DNA of 35,711 nucleotides from Sphingomonadales bacterium UBA7471 (GTDB lineage: Bacteria > Pseudomonadota > Alphaproteobacteria > Sphingomonadales > Sphingomonadaceae), in assembly GCA_002479765.1 (NCBI GenBank), contig DLOZ01000030.1:25627-61337 (forward strand), read 5' to 3'. A program made the translations under genes and the position numbers. Below, piece after piece: positions 25,020-33,292 of this stretch. Below the pieces are notes generated by a model. It had not been told where the DNA came from and made no database searches. It saw only the letters and a program-made list of their open reading frames with translations. Each line of letters opens with the position of its first letter. Positions within the stretch are counted from its first letter, which is position 1.

Positions 25020-27205
25020 GATTGCGGATCCCCTGTGGCGGAAGAGACCGCGCTTGCGGGAACCTCCGCCGGTTGCAACGCGCCACCTGTCTGGGGCCGC
25101 GTCAATTTGCCATCAGCGCCGATCATGATGTCATTTGTCCGCACATCCGGCGCGACCGGAGGTACAGCGCCCATATAATCGCGCAGCAATTCATCAATGC
25201 TGGGTTCGGTATCTGGATTGCGCGTCAGCTGCATGTCGCGGACATAGTCATAACGTCGCGCAGTCAAACGGTCGCCATCTTCGCGGCTACGTAAGATGGT
25301 CGGCCGAATGAAGACCATCAAATTGGTTTTACTGCGGCTGCGGCTGCGTGATTTGAACAGTTCGCCAATGAGCGGAATGTCACTCAAAAGTGGAATGCGC
25401 TCAATCGTGCGGCGCTCATCATCATTGAGCAAACCACCAATGGCCAGCAATTGGCCATCACCAACGGTCAACGTCGTTTCAAATTCGCGCTTGTTGAGGA
25501 TGAGGTCGCTCGAGCGTGATGACACCGGCCCTGCAACGCTCGACACTTCCTGTTTGAGGAACAGCTTCACGTCGCCCTGCGCGTTCACTTGCGGCGTCAC
25601 CTCAAGCTTGATGCCTACTTCCTGACGCTGAACCGTGCGGAAGGCATTTTCAAAATTGGCGGACAATTGCTCGCCGCTGCTCACGGGTACTTCTTGTCCG
25701 ACGAGGAACTTCGCCTTTTGGTTATTCAGCGTCACAATATGCGGCGTCGCCAGCAGATTTGACTCCGTGTCCGCTGCGATTGCGTTGATAATCGAGCCGA
25801 AGACCGCATTTTTGCCGATATCCATGGCAAAGCCGCCAAAGCCGCCTGTAGCACTCAGGATCGACGCCGCCGCTGCTTCCTGAAGGCTGTCACCCAGCGC
25901 GCTGTTCGTTGCGGTCGTGGTTGTATTGCCATTCACCGTTGTCGTCGTGCGCGTCAGTTCTTCGGCGCCAATTGCGCCCGCAATCGTCAGGATATTAGGT
26001 GAAGCGTTGGCGTAATTTGTCGCCGCAAATGGAGCGTCCTTGCCACCGACGAGGAATTGTACGCCAAGCTTTTTCGCCGCTTCATTGCCGATTTCGACAA
26101 CGATTGCCTCAACCAAAACCTGTTCGGGACGTGTGTCCAGCTGACGGATAAGCTCACCCAGCGTGCGTTGCATTCCGGGGTTTGCGGCGATGATAAGGGC
26201 GTTGGTGCCTTCATAGCGGGTCACCACAACGGGGCCACGGCCACCAATGCCATTGGGGCCGGTTCCCGACGAAGATGCAACGACAGGCGCAACGACAGCG
26301 GCAGCACCGCCGCCTGCAGCTGGCGCAGCAACGGGTGGCACGTCATTGGAGGCCGACGACCCGCTCGGCCCGCCAATCAACGACTGGACGGTCTCTAGCA
26401 AGGTAGCAGCATTGGCATGCTCAAGCCGGTACACGCGAATTTCGGCGCCCGATTGTGCCCGCGCATCCAACTCCTTCGCCATCGCGGCAAAGCGCGCAAC
26501 CGACGTTGGATCTCCACGCAGGGCAATGGCGTTGCTGCTGTCAATGGCCGCGATGGAAACAGGCGGCCTCGCGCCCTCGCCGCCGCCTTGACCGGCCAGC
26601 GCCTGAAGTGCGGTGGCAATTTCACGCGCACCAGCGTTATCGAGCGCAACAATCTGCGTCGCTGCACTGTCGCGGTCAATCTGGCGGAGCAAATCGCGAA
26701 TGCGGCCAATATTGTCGGCATAATCGGCGACAACAAGGCTGTTCGCATTTTTGTTGGCCGTCAACGAACCTTCGCGGCTTATCAATGGACGCAGCGTTTC
26801 AACGGCTGAGGTGGCATCAATTGAACGAAGGCGGAATACTTCCGTCACAAATTGGCTTGATGTTGCGGCCCGGCTACCCACGCGGGTCGGCTGGGTTGCC
26901 GCGCCATCGGACGGTTGGATCCGGTAACCACCGCCGCGAATGGGAATGGCGACAAGGCCGTTTGCGCGCAGTGTCGAGAGGAACACCTCAAAATATTCCG
27001 AACGCGACAAGGGCCGGTCGGTAACCACCGACACCTTACCATTCACGCGGCCATCGACAATGAACGTCTGCCCGGTGACGCGGGCCGCATCCTGAACAAA
27101 GGCACGGATATCGGCATCGCGCACATTCAATGTCTGCTGCGCGGCGATAGGCTGGGCAAAAACAAGCGCGCTGCATGCCAGCAAAAGGGTAAATTTACGG
27201 ATCAC
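25016..27205 (-). CDS. gspD: Type II secretion secretin GspD
   Basis: The 729-aa outer-membrane channel has a signal peptide (cleavage near AQPIAAQQ, residue 23). The N0 domain (LNVRDADIRAFVQDAARVTGQTF) is followed by N1-N3 repeats. A Gly/Ala-rich low-complexity insert precedes the conserved region VVVTRYEGTNALIIAANPGMQRTLGELIRQLDTRPEQVLVEAIVVEI. The secretin domain has VPVSSGEQ and ends near KTNLMVFIRPTI. A C-terminal tail of about 80 residues follows, where pilotin-binding S-domains lie in other systems, but no gspS is nearby. The start is GTG (27203-27205), overlapping the gspC stop. Confidence 0.94.
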   Translation of the reverse strand: MIRKFTLLLACSALVFAQPIAAQQTLNVRDADIRAFVQDAARVTGQTFIVDGRVNGKVSVVTDRPLSRSEYFEVFLSTLRANGLVAIPIRGGGYRIQPSDGAATQPTRVGSRAATSSQFVTEVFRLRSIDATSAVETLRPLISREGSLTANKNANSLVVADYADNIGRIRDLLRQIDRDSAATQIVALDNAGAREIATALQALAGQGGGEGARPPVSIAAIDSSNAIALRGDPTSVARFAAMAKELDARAQSGAEIRVYRLEHANAATLLETVQSLIGGPSGSSASNDVPPVAAPAAGGGAAAVVAPVVASSSGTGPNGIGGRGPVVVTRYEGTNALIIAANPGMQRTLGELIRQLDTRPEQVLVEAIVVEIGNEAAKKLGVQFLVGGKDAPFAATNYANASPNILTIAGAIGAEELTRTTTTVNGNTTTTATNSALGDSLQEAAAASILSATGGFGGFAMDIGKNAVFGSIINAIAADTESNLLATPHIVTLNNQKAKFLVGQEVPVSSGEQLSANFENAFRTVQRQEVGIKLEVTPQVNAQGDVKLFLKQEVSSVAGPVSSRSSDLILNKREFETTLTVGDGQLLAIGGLLNDDERRTIERIPLLSDIPLIGELFKSRSRSRSKTNLMVFIRPTILRSREDGDRLTARRYDYVRDMQLTRNPDTEPSIDELLRDYMGAVPPVAPDVRTNDIMIGADGKLTRPQTGGALQPAEVPASAVSSATGDPQS

Positions 27206-28020
27206 GGTTGTTCCAGATTTAGAGCAATGGGGACCTTTGCGCCGCCGCGTTCAACTTCAACGCTTAAGCGTGCTCCGGGCCTGATTTGAGAAGCAATGTC
27301 AGCAGCCGAAGATACCGGACGGCCGTTTATGCCAACGACAATGTCGCCAGCCTGAAATCCGGCGAGGCGCAACATCGTGCCATCATCGCGGGCTTGAAGT
27401 ACGAAGCCGGTGACCCTGCCCCCTTCATCACGCGGCGCAAAACCGATGGATTTCTGAAGCGTGTCGGCATTTAAGCCGACGCCTAAGCCGGGCGTCGTTG
27501 GCGTGGCTGACGTGCCTGATGCAGGCGGGCTAACCGTTTCCGCAGGTACAGACTGATCGAGATACAGCGATTCTTTGACGCCGCCGCGCGACAAAATGAC
27601 ATGGTCGAAGGCAACGGAATCCAAAGTTACGCCGGGCGCGACTTCTTCGCCAATGGCATAGCTATTCTGCACGCCATCTTCACCCGCGATGATAGCCGAA
27701 CCGCCGCCCGAACTTGCATTGGTGCGCACGCCGAACAATGTCAGGCTTAACGATGTGACATTCTGGGTGGAATCTGCAGCCGCGTCATTGCGAAAAAAGG
27801 GGTCAAATCCGGCGAATAGGGCCAAACGGGCGGACTGCGGCACCACATTGACCGACGGCGCGCGCCAGTCGTTGACCGGACCAACGGGCGTTATCAATAT
27901 CCAGAAAAGGCGTGCGGTTTGAACGGCAGCCAATATTGCCAGAACGCCAAGAATCAGGCGACCGGCGGACAGAGAACTTAAGCGGTGCGACTGCGCATTA
28001 ACCCTTTCTGCCCATGTCAT
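27202..28020 (-). CDS. gspC: Type II secretion inner-membrane protein GspC
   Basis: The protein, about 272 aa, has an N-terminal cytoplasmic tail, a transmembrane helix near 22-43 (LILGVLAILAAVQTARLFWIL), a homology region containing LTLFGVRTNASSGGGSAIIA that would contact the secretin, and a C-terminal PDZ domain with GFAPRDEG...GLQAGDIVVGINGRPVSS-like features. It links the platform to GspD and may help select substrates. Two starts are possible: ATG 28018-28020 or GTG 28024-28026. The GGGGGG at 28032-28037 is better spaced for the GTG. It is the first gene of the operon and carries a Pho-box-like site about 80 bases upstream. Confidence 0.9.
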   Translation of the reverse strand: MTWAERVNAQSHRLSSLSAGRLILGVLAILAAVQTARLFWILITPVGPVNDWRAPSVNVVPQSARLALFAGFDPFFRNDAAADSTQNVTSLSLTLFGVRTNASSGGGSAIIAGEDGVQNSYAIGEEVAPGVTLDSVAFDHVILSRGGVKESLYLDQSVPAETVSPPASGTSATPTTPGLGVGLNADTLQKSIGFAPRDEGGRVTGFVLQARDDGTMLRLAGFQAGDIVVGINGRPVSSAADIASQIRPGARLSVEVERGGAKVPIALNLEQP

Positions 28021-28043
28021 TGCCACTGGTTCCCCCCGGACGA

Positions 28044-28060
28044 ATCCTCTTGATGAGGAT
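28044..28060. repeat. Inverted repeat ATCCTC-ttgat-GAGGAT in the gspC leader
   Basis: Perfect 6-bp arms with a 5-base loop, just upstream of the G-rich ribosome binding site of gspC. In mRNA it would be a short hairpin close to the start codon, possibly modulating translation or stabilising the operon transcript. Confidence 0.4.
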
Positions 28061-28098
28061 GCGTTAAGGCACGGCTGTGACTGTTGGGTGAATTATAA

Positions 28099-28116
28099 AT
28101 GACAGTTTGATGACGG
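28099..28116 (-). promoter_or_regulatory. Putative Pho box upstream of gspC
   Basis: The minus strand reads CCGTCAT-CAAA-CTGTCAT, two 7-mers 11 bases apart, close to the PhoB consensus (CTGTCAT, 4-base spacer, repeat); the second 7-mer is exact. TTGAAC (28121-28116) and TATAAT (28097-28092) flank the box with an 18-base spacer. If that is the core promoter, the box lies between -35 and -10, which is not the usual activator position; the true transcription start may lie further downstream. Confidence 0.62.
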
Positions 28117-28142
28117 TTCAAGCGAATGAGCTGGTACACACA

Positions 28143-28179
28143 AAATTACGGCGACACGTTGAATCCAACATGTCGCCGT
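28143..28179 (-). terminator. Terminator after the TonB-dependent receptor gene
   Basis: ACGGCGACA (28148-28156) pairs with TGTCGCCGT (28171-28179). An inner GTTG/CAAC pair extends the stem, leaving only a C-A mismatch and a 4-base loop. On the minus strand it is followed by AATTTT. It lies 22 bases past the receptor stop and before the gspC promoter region, separating the receptor transcript from the secretion operon. Confidence 0.72.
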
Positions 28180-28201
28180 GAGTTAGGGGGATTTAACTGA
28201 A

Positions 28202-30898
28202 TTAGAAGTTCAGCTCTACGCCAATAGAAGCGCTTATGCCTTGTTTGTAACGATTGTAGAAAATCTTGTTCGCGCCATTTTCCTGAAACTCCTGATATTT
28301 GGTGTTGGTCAGGTTGCGGACTTCGAATTTCAATTCAGCTTCTTTGCCGCCAAGCGTAAAGCCTTCACGCGCAACGAAATCGAGCTGGATACCTGGCTTT
28401 TCCTTGATATCCGGCTGACCCGATGCACCACGGCTGGTAACCCGGTCGGTAGAATAGCTGAACAGGATTGTCTGCTGCGACAGGCGCTCGGTATCTTCGA
28501 AACCGAATTGCAGATTGACCAGATGATCTGCCTGCCCAGTCAATGGCGAACCGTCGGTGAAGAAGTCCAGCGCGTCGGTGGACGATGCGTTAAACACCGC
28601 AACCGTGTCACCCGCCTTCACGCTGATTTTTGACTTGGTGTAGGTGTAGTTGGCAATGACAACCGCGCGACGCGTCGCAAAAAAACCTTCGTCGCCGATT
28701 GCAGAGAGATCGAAATATTTCTGCGTTTCGATTTCAACACCGAACAAATCAGCCTTTGGTGCGTTCGCGAAGCTGGTGATAACCGAGTTATCATCAAAGC
28801 TTGAGAACGACTCGATCGGATTGTCGATACGCTTGAAGAAACCAGCAACTGTGACGCGCTGGTCACGGTCAAAATACCATTCATAGCGCGCTTCAGCATT
28901 GTACAACTGGCTATCCGTCAGAAACGGGTTTCCACGGAAAAGACGGTTGGAATCTGTGTCGTAGAAGTTCTGGAAAATCAGTTCGCGGAATTGCGGACGC
29001 GCGATGGTTTTCGACGCGCTCATCCGGAACTTCATCTGATCATTCATGTCCCATGTCAGCGTCGCTGCGGGCAACCAATAACTACGATCCAAGCTGGTGG
29101 AGGCAAGCGAGGCCGTTGGCGTCGTGAACACCTGAATCGGCACAACGGTCTGTTCCGCGGTTTCGTAACGCACACCAAGATTCAGGCTGATTGCTGGCGT
29201 AATGAACGCCTGAATTTGGCCGTAACCAGCGTGGTTCAACAAGCTTGCATCAAAGACCGGGTTTGCTTCGTTGGTATCGATTAACGCGATGTTGTAAAAA
29301 TCGATAATGCCCGGCTGCAGCAAAAGGTCTGGACGGAATAATGCCGGCGCGATGGGCGTGCCGCCGGGTGCAACAAACTGGAAGTCACGGCGTTCGGTGC
29401 GGCGAACCGTGTCCGAATAGGCATAGCCTATCGTCGCGGTAATTTCCGGCGTGACCTTTGCCGACAGATCCACACCACCGGCCCACAGATCTTCATTCAG
29501 ATAGGAGTAGCTGACTTCGGCGCTTCCCTGTTGACCGTTGTTGAGACGGTTGATGAACAATTGACCATAAGGATCGGACGTGATGTTGCTGCGATAATAT
29601 TCTAAGCTGATTTCATCCGGCGCTTCACGTTGAGAATTAGCGTAGGCTGCACGGACGCTCAAATTCACGTCAGGTGACAATTTGAATTCACCGACCAGCT
29701 GGCTATCGACCAACTGGCGCTCGAACCATGCTGTATCCTGCTGCATCAATGTCGCGGTGGGCGATGTTGTCTGACGGGTGCCAACACCGAGACGCGCTTG
29801 TTTCAGCGTGTCGCGAATGAACAGATTGGTCCAACGGATTTTTTGTTCACCCCATTCGATACCGAAGCCAAGCAGGCCGTTCACAACCATACGGTTGTCG
29901 GTAATGACTTTCCGGAAATCCAGCTCTTTCTGGCTCAGGTCGAGCGTCGATGCCGTTTGTTGGATCGTGTCGCGGGTACGCCATTTGTTGCTGTAACCCG
30001 CGTTGAAGATGATCCCCATAGAGGCGTCATCGCCAATTTCGAAGTTCGTGCCACCGGTAATCGTGGCTGAGCCATTTGGCGGCAGATTCTTGTCACGCTG
30101 AACAACGGCATTCCGGCCGGTAATCAGCTGGCTCGCAATAACCTGGGTATCAACGTTACCCGCGCTGATACGTGCGCCGCTGGCAAGATAGGATGCAAGC
30201 GCGGGCTTTAGGTCACGGTTACCATTGTCGAAACCACTCCAATCCTGCGAGCTACCATAATATGTGTAGCCCAGTTGATTGGTGGTCTCGCTATTGACGC
30301 TCAGATCACCACCGATCGTCAGGAATGTTTCGCGCGGGATCGCTTTGGTAGTCAGGTTGATAACGCCGCCACCAAATTCACCGGGGAAGTTTGCCGAGTA
30401 GGTTTTTTGCACAAGCGAAGATGCAATCACGCTTGTGGGGAAAAGATCGAGCGGAACAACGCGCTTCAATGGTTCAGGACTTGGCAGCGGCGATCCGTTG
30501 AGCAGTGCGAGCGAATAACGATCGCCAAGGCCACGAACATAGACAAAACCGCTACCAACGACGCTTAGGCCAGTGACACGCGATAGTGCGCCGGCAATAT
30601 CGCCTTCACCGGTACGTTCAATATCCGCGCTCGACAGCACGGAAACAACTTGCGCCGCGTTCTTGGAAATGTTGCGATCCAGATATCCGCGTACGACGAT
30701 TTCTTCGCCACCCGGAATAGAGACATCGACATCCTCTTCGACTGGCTCGGCTGCGTCTGCTGGCGTGTCTGCTGGTGCTGCTTCAGCACTCGCTTGTTCG
30801 GCCTGTTCTGCTGCGGCGTCTTGCGCCATCAGCATGGAAGGCGAAACGAGCGCCGACGTCCAAAGCAACAGTCTGATTGCCTCCACTGGCTTCAACAT
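28202..30898 (-). CDS. TonB-dependent outer-membrane receptor
   Basis: The 898-aa protein has a signal peptide (cleavage near SMLMAQ, residue 26), then an Ala/Glu/Asp-rich stretch of about 40 residues. A TonB-box/plug start follows at EEIVVRGYLDRN. The plug domain spans about 75-200 with VYVRGLGDRYSLALLNGSPLPSPEPLKRVVPLDLFPTSVIASSLVQKTYSANFPGEFGGGVINLTTK. The beta-barrel ends in a C-terminal Phe (GVELNF). It lies downstream of a large lipoprotein gene, from which it is separated only by a hairpin terminator and about 25 bases, and directly upstream of gspC. The ligand is unknown. The ribosome binding site AAGGGAA supports the ATG at 30896-30898. Confidence 0.9.
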   Translation of the reverse strand: MLKPVEAIRLLLWTSALVSPSMLMAQDAAAEQAEQASAEAAPADTPADAAEPVEEDVDVSIPGGEEIVVRGYLDRNISKNAAQVVSVLSSADIERTGEGDIAGALSRVTGLSVVGSGFVYVRGLGDRYSLALLNGSPLPSPEPLKRVVPLDLFPTSVIASSLVQKTYSANFPGEFGGGVINLTTKAIPRETFLTIGGDLSVNSETTNQLGYTYYGSSQDWSGFDNGNRDLKPALASYLASGARISAGNVDTQVIASQLITGRNAVVQRDKNLPPNGSATITGGTNFEIGDDASMGIIFNAGYSNKWRTRDTIQQTASTLDLSQKELDFRKVITDNRMVVNGLLGFGIEWGEQKIRWTNLFIRDTLKQARLGVGTRQTTSPTATLMQQDTAWFERQLVDSQLVGEFKLSPDVNLSVRAAYANSQREAPDEISLEYYRSNITSDPYGQLFINRLNNGQQGSAEVSYSYLNEDLWAGGVDLSAKVTPEITATIGYAYSDTVRRTERRDFQFVAPGGTPIAPALFRPDLLLQPGIIDFYNIALIDTNEANPVFDASLLNHAGYGQIQAFITPAISLNLGVRYETAEQTVVPIQVFTTPTASLASTSLDRSYWLPAATLTWDMNDQMKFRMSASKTIARPQFRELIFQNFYDTDSNRLFRGNPFLTDSQLYNAEARYEWYFDRDQRVTVAGFFKRIDNPIESFSSFDDNSVITSFANAPKADLFGVEIETQKYFDLSAIGDEGFFATRRAVVIANYTYTKSKISVKAGDTVAVFNASSTDALDFFTDGSPLTGQADHLVNLQFGFEDTERLSQQTILFSYSTDRVTSRGASGQPDIKEKPGIQLDFVAREGFTLGGKEAELKFEVRNLTNTKYQEFQENGANKIFYNRYKQGISASIGVELNF

Positions 30899-30921
30899 TG
30901 TAATTCCCTTTTATAAATTCG

Positions 30922-30963
30922 AAAAAAGGGTGAGGTGCATGCCCGCTTGGCCGCACCTCACCC
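30922..30963 (-). terminator. Strong intercistronic terminator between lipoprotein and receptor genes
   Basis: GGGTGAGGTGC (30928-30938) pairs perfectly over 11 bp with GCACCTCACCC (30953-30963), with a 14-base loop. On the minus strand it is followed by six T (30927-30922). It starts 19 bases after the lipoprotein stop and ends 24 bases before the receptor start. Too little space remains for a separate promoter, so the receptor probably depends on read-through. Confidence 0.82.
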
Positions 30964-30981
30964 GATATTATCCGCCAGCTA

Positions 30982-32553
30982 TCAGAATGTTGGCAGTGAG
31001 GTGCAAAGACCGGTTACGCTTGTACCCAGATTGGCGGTCGAGCTGTTGCAGGTCCAACCTGCATACCAAAGGTCGTTGGCGTCACGGACAGCACCGATAT
31101 AGGTTGTTGCATCAAAGTAAGATGCGATGCTGCTGGCGTTGAACGCTGTAACTGCGTTTTCGGTGGCACCATTGATGAACAATGACGTCAAGCTTGGTGT
31201 GAACGCGCTATTATTGTTGTTCGTTCCCGAACCAAACACCGCGCTGACTTGCGCCTCTGTCACACCGTTCGAACCAACAAACGCTGGCGATCCGCACTGC
31301 ATAACAACCGAACGGAATACTGGCGCGCCAGCTTCGTCAATGCTTGCATCTACTGTTGCCGATACGGTTTGTGGACGGCTGATCCGCAGGCATGATGTCG
31401 ATGGGCTGACAACCACACCGTTAAACATGCTGTAGTCGGTACCACCACGCAGCAACATTGCCGACAGGTTACCGGTGTTGTTGCGCTGGATGAAGGTGAA
31501 GTTCGACAGGCGGGTGTTCTGGCGTGGCGTATTGCCATCTTGAGCGTTGTCCGAGTCCGCTTCGATCATCGAGTCACCGGCATTTGGACGCTGTACTGCC
31601 AATACATATTGGAAGTTCGCCTTTACGCCGGTGTCCGTGTCGAGGTTGTCATCATCCGCACCGATCGACACGAAATACTTCATGTTGACGTTACCGCCGA
31701 AGAATTCTGCGCCATCGTCAGAGCTGTTGAACGACTGGATGTTGTTCAGAACAGTACCGGTGCCGGTGCCGCCCGTGGTCAACGATTGCAGTTCGGAGTT
31801 ACCGGAAAGAACAAAGCCTGAGTAACGGATTTGGACAAAGCTCAAACGGCCGCTGCTATCGGCGGTGTTCGTACCACCATACAGTGCCGGGTCAACTGCG
31901 CCTTCAACCTGGCGCTCGCAAGCGGCAGTGCCTGGTGTTGCTGAAGGTGCTGCGCAATCGGTGATGGGTGCACGACCGTTAAGAACGATACCGCCCCACT
32001 GACCAATCGAACTGTCGTTGTTCAGACCGAGGACGTTGTCACGGCTGGTGAAGATGATTGGGAGGGCAGCCGTACCAACCGCATTAATGCGGTTACCGCG
32101 GTTAACGTTCAACCATGACACGCCGGTGCCGCCAAAGACGATAACGCCTGGTTCAATGTTCAGCGTGACGACATTATTCGTCGATGAAGGACCTTGGTCC
32201 GTACCAACGTCAACACGGCCACCGAGACGATACAAAACGCCTGTAATCTTTGGCAATGTGCTGGTGGTGTTGATGCGCGCTGGCAACGTGCAGACGCGAT
32301 ATGTGCCGGTTGGGCCAGTGATCGTACCGCTGTCGGTCAAGCCTTGCGCATCAGCGATGGTTGGGCAGCCGCCCGCAGGTGAAACTGTCGCAGGTGGCGG
32401 CGGTGGCGGCGGTGGCGGCGGAGGTGCAGCCGGGTTGTTGATGGTGATGTTACCACCAGTGCCTGGTGACGCGATATCATCTGCGCCACAGCCGGTGACG
32501 AGGGCAGCTGCTGCCGTCGCGTACACGATCCCACGCAATTTTGGGTTTAACAT
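30982..32553 (-). CDS. Outer-membrane/secreted lipoprotein with poly-proline linker and beta-helix-like body
   Basis: The 523-aa protein has a lipoprotein signal peptide with lipobox VTGC (Cys22). It then has GADDIASPGTGG, a run of 11 prolines, and a long body rich in Gly, Asn, Thr and Val. Segments such as LNIEPGVIVFGGTGVSWLNVNRGNRINAVGTAALPIIFTS suggest a right-handed beta-helix. Cysteines in ITDC and AACERQ may form disulfides. Function is unknown to me. Linkage to a TonB-dependent receptor and a type II secretion operon suggests a surface-exposed or secreted lipoprotein. The frame opens 16 codons earlier, but the ATG at 32551-32553 gives a proper signal peptide and has GGAG 8 bases upstream. 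Confidence 0.82.
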   Translation of the reverse strand: MLNPKLRGIVYATAAAALVTGCGADDIASPGTGGNITINNPAAPPPPPPPPPPPATVSPAGGCPTIADAQGLTDSGTITGPTGTYRVCTLPARINTTSTLPKITGVLYRLGGRVDVGTDQGPSSTNNVVTLNIEPGVIVFGGTGVSWLNVNRGNRINAVGTAALPIIFTSRDNVLGLNNDSSIGQWGGIVLNGRAPITDCAAPSATPGTAACERQVEGAVDPALYGGTNTADSSGRLSFVQIRYSGFVLSGNSELQSLTTGGTGTGTVLNNIQSFNSSDDGAEFFGGNVNMKYFVSIGADDDNLDTDTGVKANFQYVLAVQRPNAGDSMIEADSDNAQDGNTPRQNTRLSNFTFIQRNNTGNLSAMLLRGGTDYSMFNGVVVSPSTSCLRISRPQTVSATVDASIDEAGAPVFRSVVMQCGSPAFVGSNGVTEAQVSAVFGSGTNNNNSAFTPSLTSLFINGATENAVTAFNASSIASYFDATTYIGAVRDANDLWYAGWTCNSSTANLGTSVTGLCTSLPTF

Positions 32554-32686
32554 TCTAAATCTCCGCAACAAATAAGACGTGCCCGATATGGGCAAATGCA
32601 ACGGACCAGAATCGAATCATTATAAGGCCCCACCCGTTGACTATGCGGCGAATAGGGGCGAGCTGTGACATGGTTGTGCTTATAAC

Positions 32687-32726
32687 ATTGCACTTAGAAG
32701 AATTTTTTATGTCAAAAATATGACAA
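32687..32726 (-). promoter_or_regulatory. Putative Pho box and promoter of the lipoprotein gene
   Basis: The minus strand has TTGTCAT-ATTT-TTGACAT (32726-32709), two 7-mers with an 11-base period. The second half contains a perfect -35 hexamer TTGACA (32715-32710), followed after 17 bases by TGCAAT (32692-32687). The Pho-type repeat therefore overlaps -35, as expected for PhoB activation. The promoter would give a leader of about 130 bases. Confidence 0.65.
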
Positions 32727-32765
32727 TCGCAGAGGAGGCGGGCCACTAAAACCGACATGTCAAGA

Positions 32766-32800
32766 AAGGTGTAAGGCGGGCCTCATGACCCGCCTTACAT
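32766..32800 (-). terminator. Terminator after the TPR-like gene
   Basis: TGTAAGGCGGG (32771-32781) pairs perfectly with CCCGCCTTACA (32790-32800) over 11 bp with an 8-base loop. On the minus strand the tail is CCTTTCTTG, only moderately T-rich. It lies 52 bases past the TPR-like stop and separates that gene from the lipoprotein promoter. Confidence 0.7.
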
Positions 32801-32852
32801 GCGTACTATAAATAATGTATTAAGACGTTAGCCCAAAACGCGTGAAACGAAT

Positions 32853-33233
32853 TTAACGTGTGGCAAGCCGCGGTTGCAAACCGGCATAGGCCTTACGCGC
32901 AGCGTCTTTCGAATTCATCACGCGACCGTCGGCGAGTACCAGATCGACGGTCTCACGGCTCTGCATCGCAGCGGCGAACATATTCGAAGCCTCTTCCATA
33001 CGGCCCAAACGCGCATAGGCACGGCCAAGGTTGAGCAGCTTCGCAGGATCATGCCGGCTCACTTGCGCGCTTGTCAGTATTTGAGAGACCGCCTGCGCAT
33101 TGTCGCCCTTTACGAGAGCCTCATAGCCAATGGACCCCTTTGGATATGCTGTTTCAACATTCATGGTCGGTTGGGCGTGGGCTGCAAAGCCCATCAAACC
33201 AGTTACCAAGGCGCCTGTTAGTAGCAGTTTCAT
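32853..33233 (-). CDS. Small TPR-like periplasmic protein
   Basis: The 126-aa protein has a signal peptide (MKLLLTGALVTGLMGFAAHA, cleaved near residue 20). One clear TPR-like helical pair follows: ALVKGDNAQAVSQILTSAQ, then PAKLLNLGRAYARLGRMEEASNMFAAAM. Its specific function is unknown. A strong ribosome binding site (AGGAG, 7 bases upstream) supports the ATG at 33231-33233. The promoter region is shared with the divergent TonB-dependent receptor and contains two Pho-type repeats. A role in periplasmic protein contacts is a guess. Confidence 0.8.
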   Translation of the reverse strand: MKLLLTGALVTGLMGFAAHAQPTMNVETAYPKGSIGYEALVKGDNAQAVSQILTSAQVSRHDPAKLLNLGRAYARLGRMEEASNMFAAAMQSRETVDLVLADGRVMNSKDAARKAYAGLQPRLATR

Positions 33234-33259
33234 CGGTTTTCTCCTTATCCCTGACGCCA

Positions 33260-33287
33260 ATATTACACTTATATGACATTACTGCAA
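33260..33287 (-). promoter_or_regulatory. Putative promoter of the TPR-like gene with overlapping Pho-type repeat
   Basis: TTGCAG (33287-33282) and TAATAT (33265-33260) are 16 bases apart, 26 bases before the start codon. The minus-strand repeat ATGTCAT-ATAA-GTGTAAT (33279-33262) lies inside the spacer and overlaps -10, so it is not in the usual position for an activator. Confidence 0.5.
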
Positions 33288-33292
33288 TATAT

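Larger units (their letters stand above)
32554..32852. other. Intergenic region between lipoprotein and TPR-like genes
   Basis: These 299 bases hold the lipoprotein leader (about 130 bases), a Pho-box-like site with a fitting promoter, and a hairpin terminator for the TPR-like gene. I found no additional gene. Confidence 0.6.

Noticed and set aside
32753..32778. Further Pho-like repeat (TGTCAA ... TGTAAG, plus strand)
   Set aside because: The period is 12, not 11, and the second half belongs to the terminator stem of the TPR-like gene.
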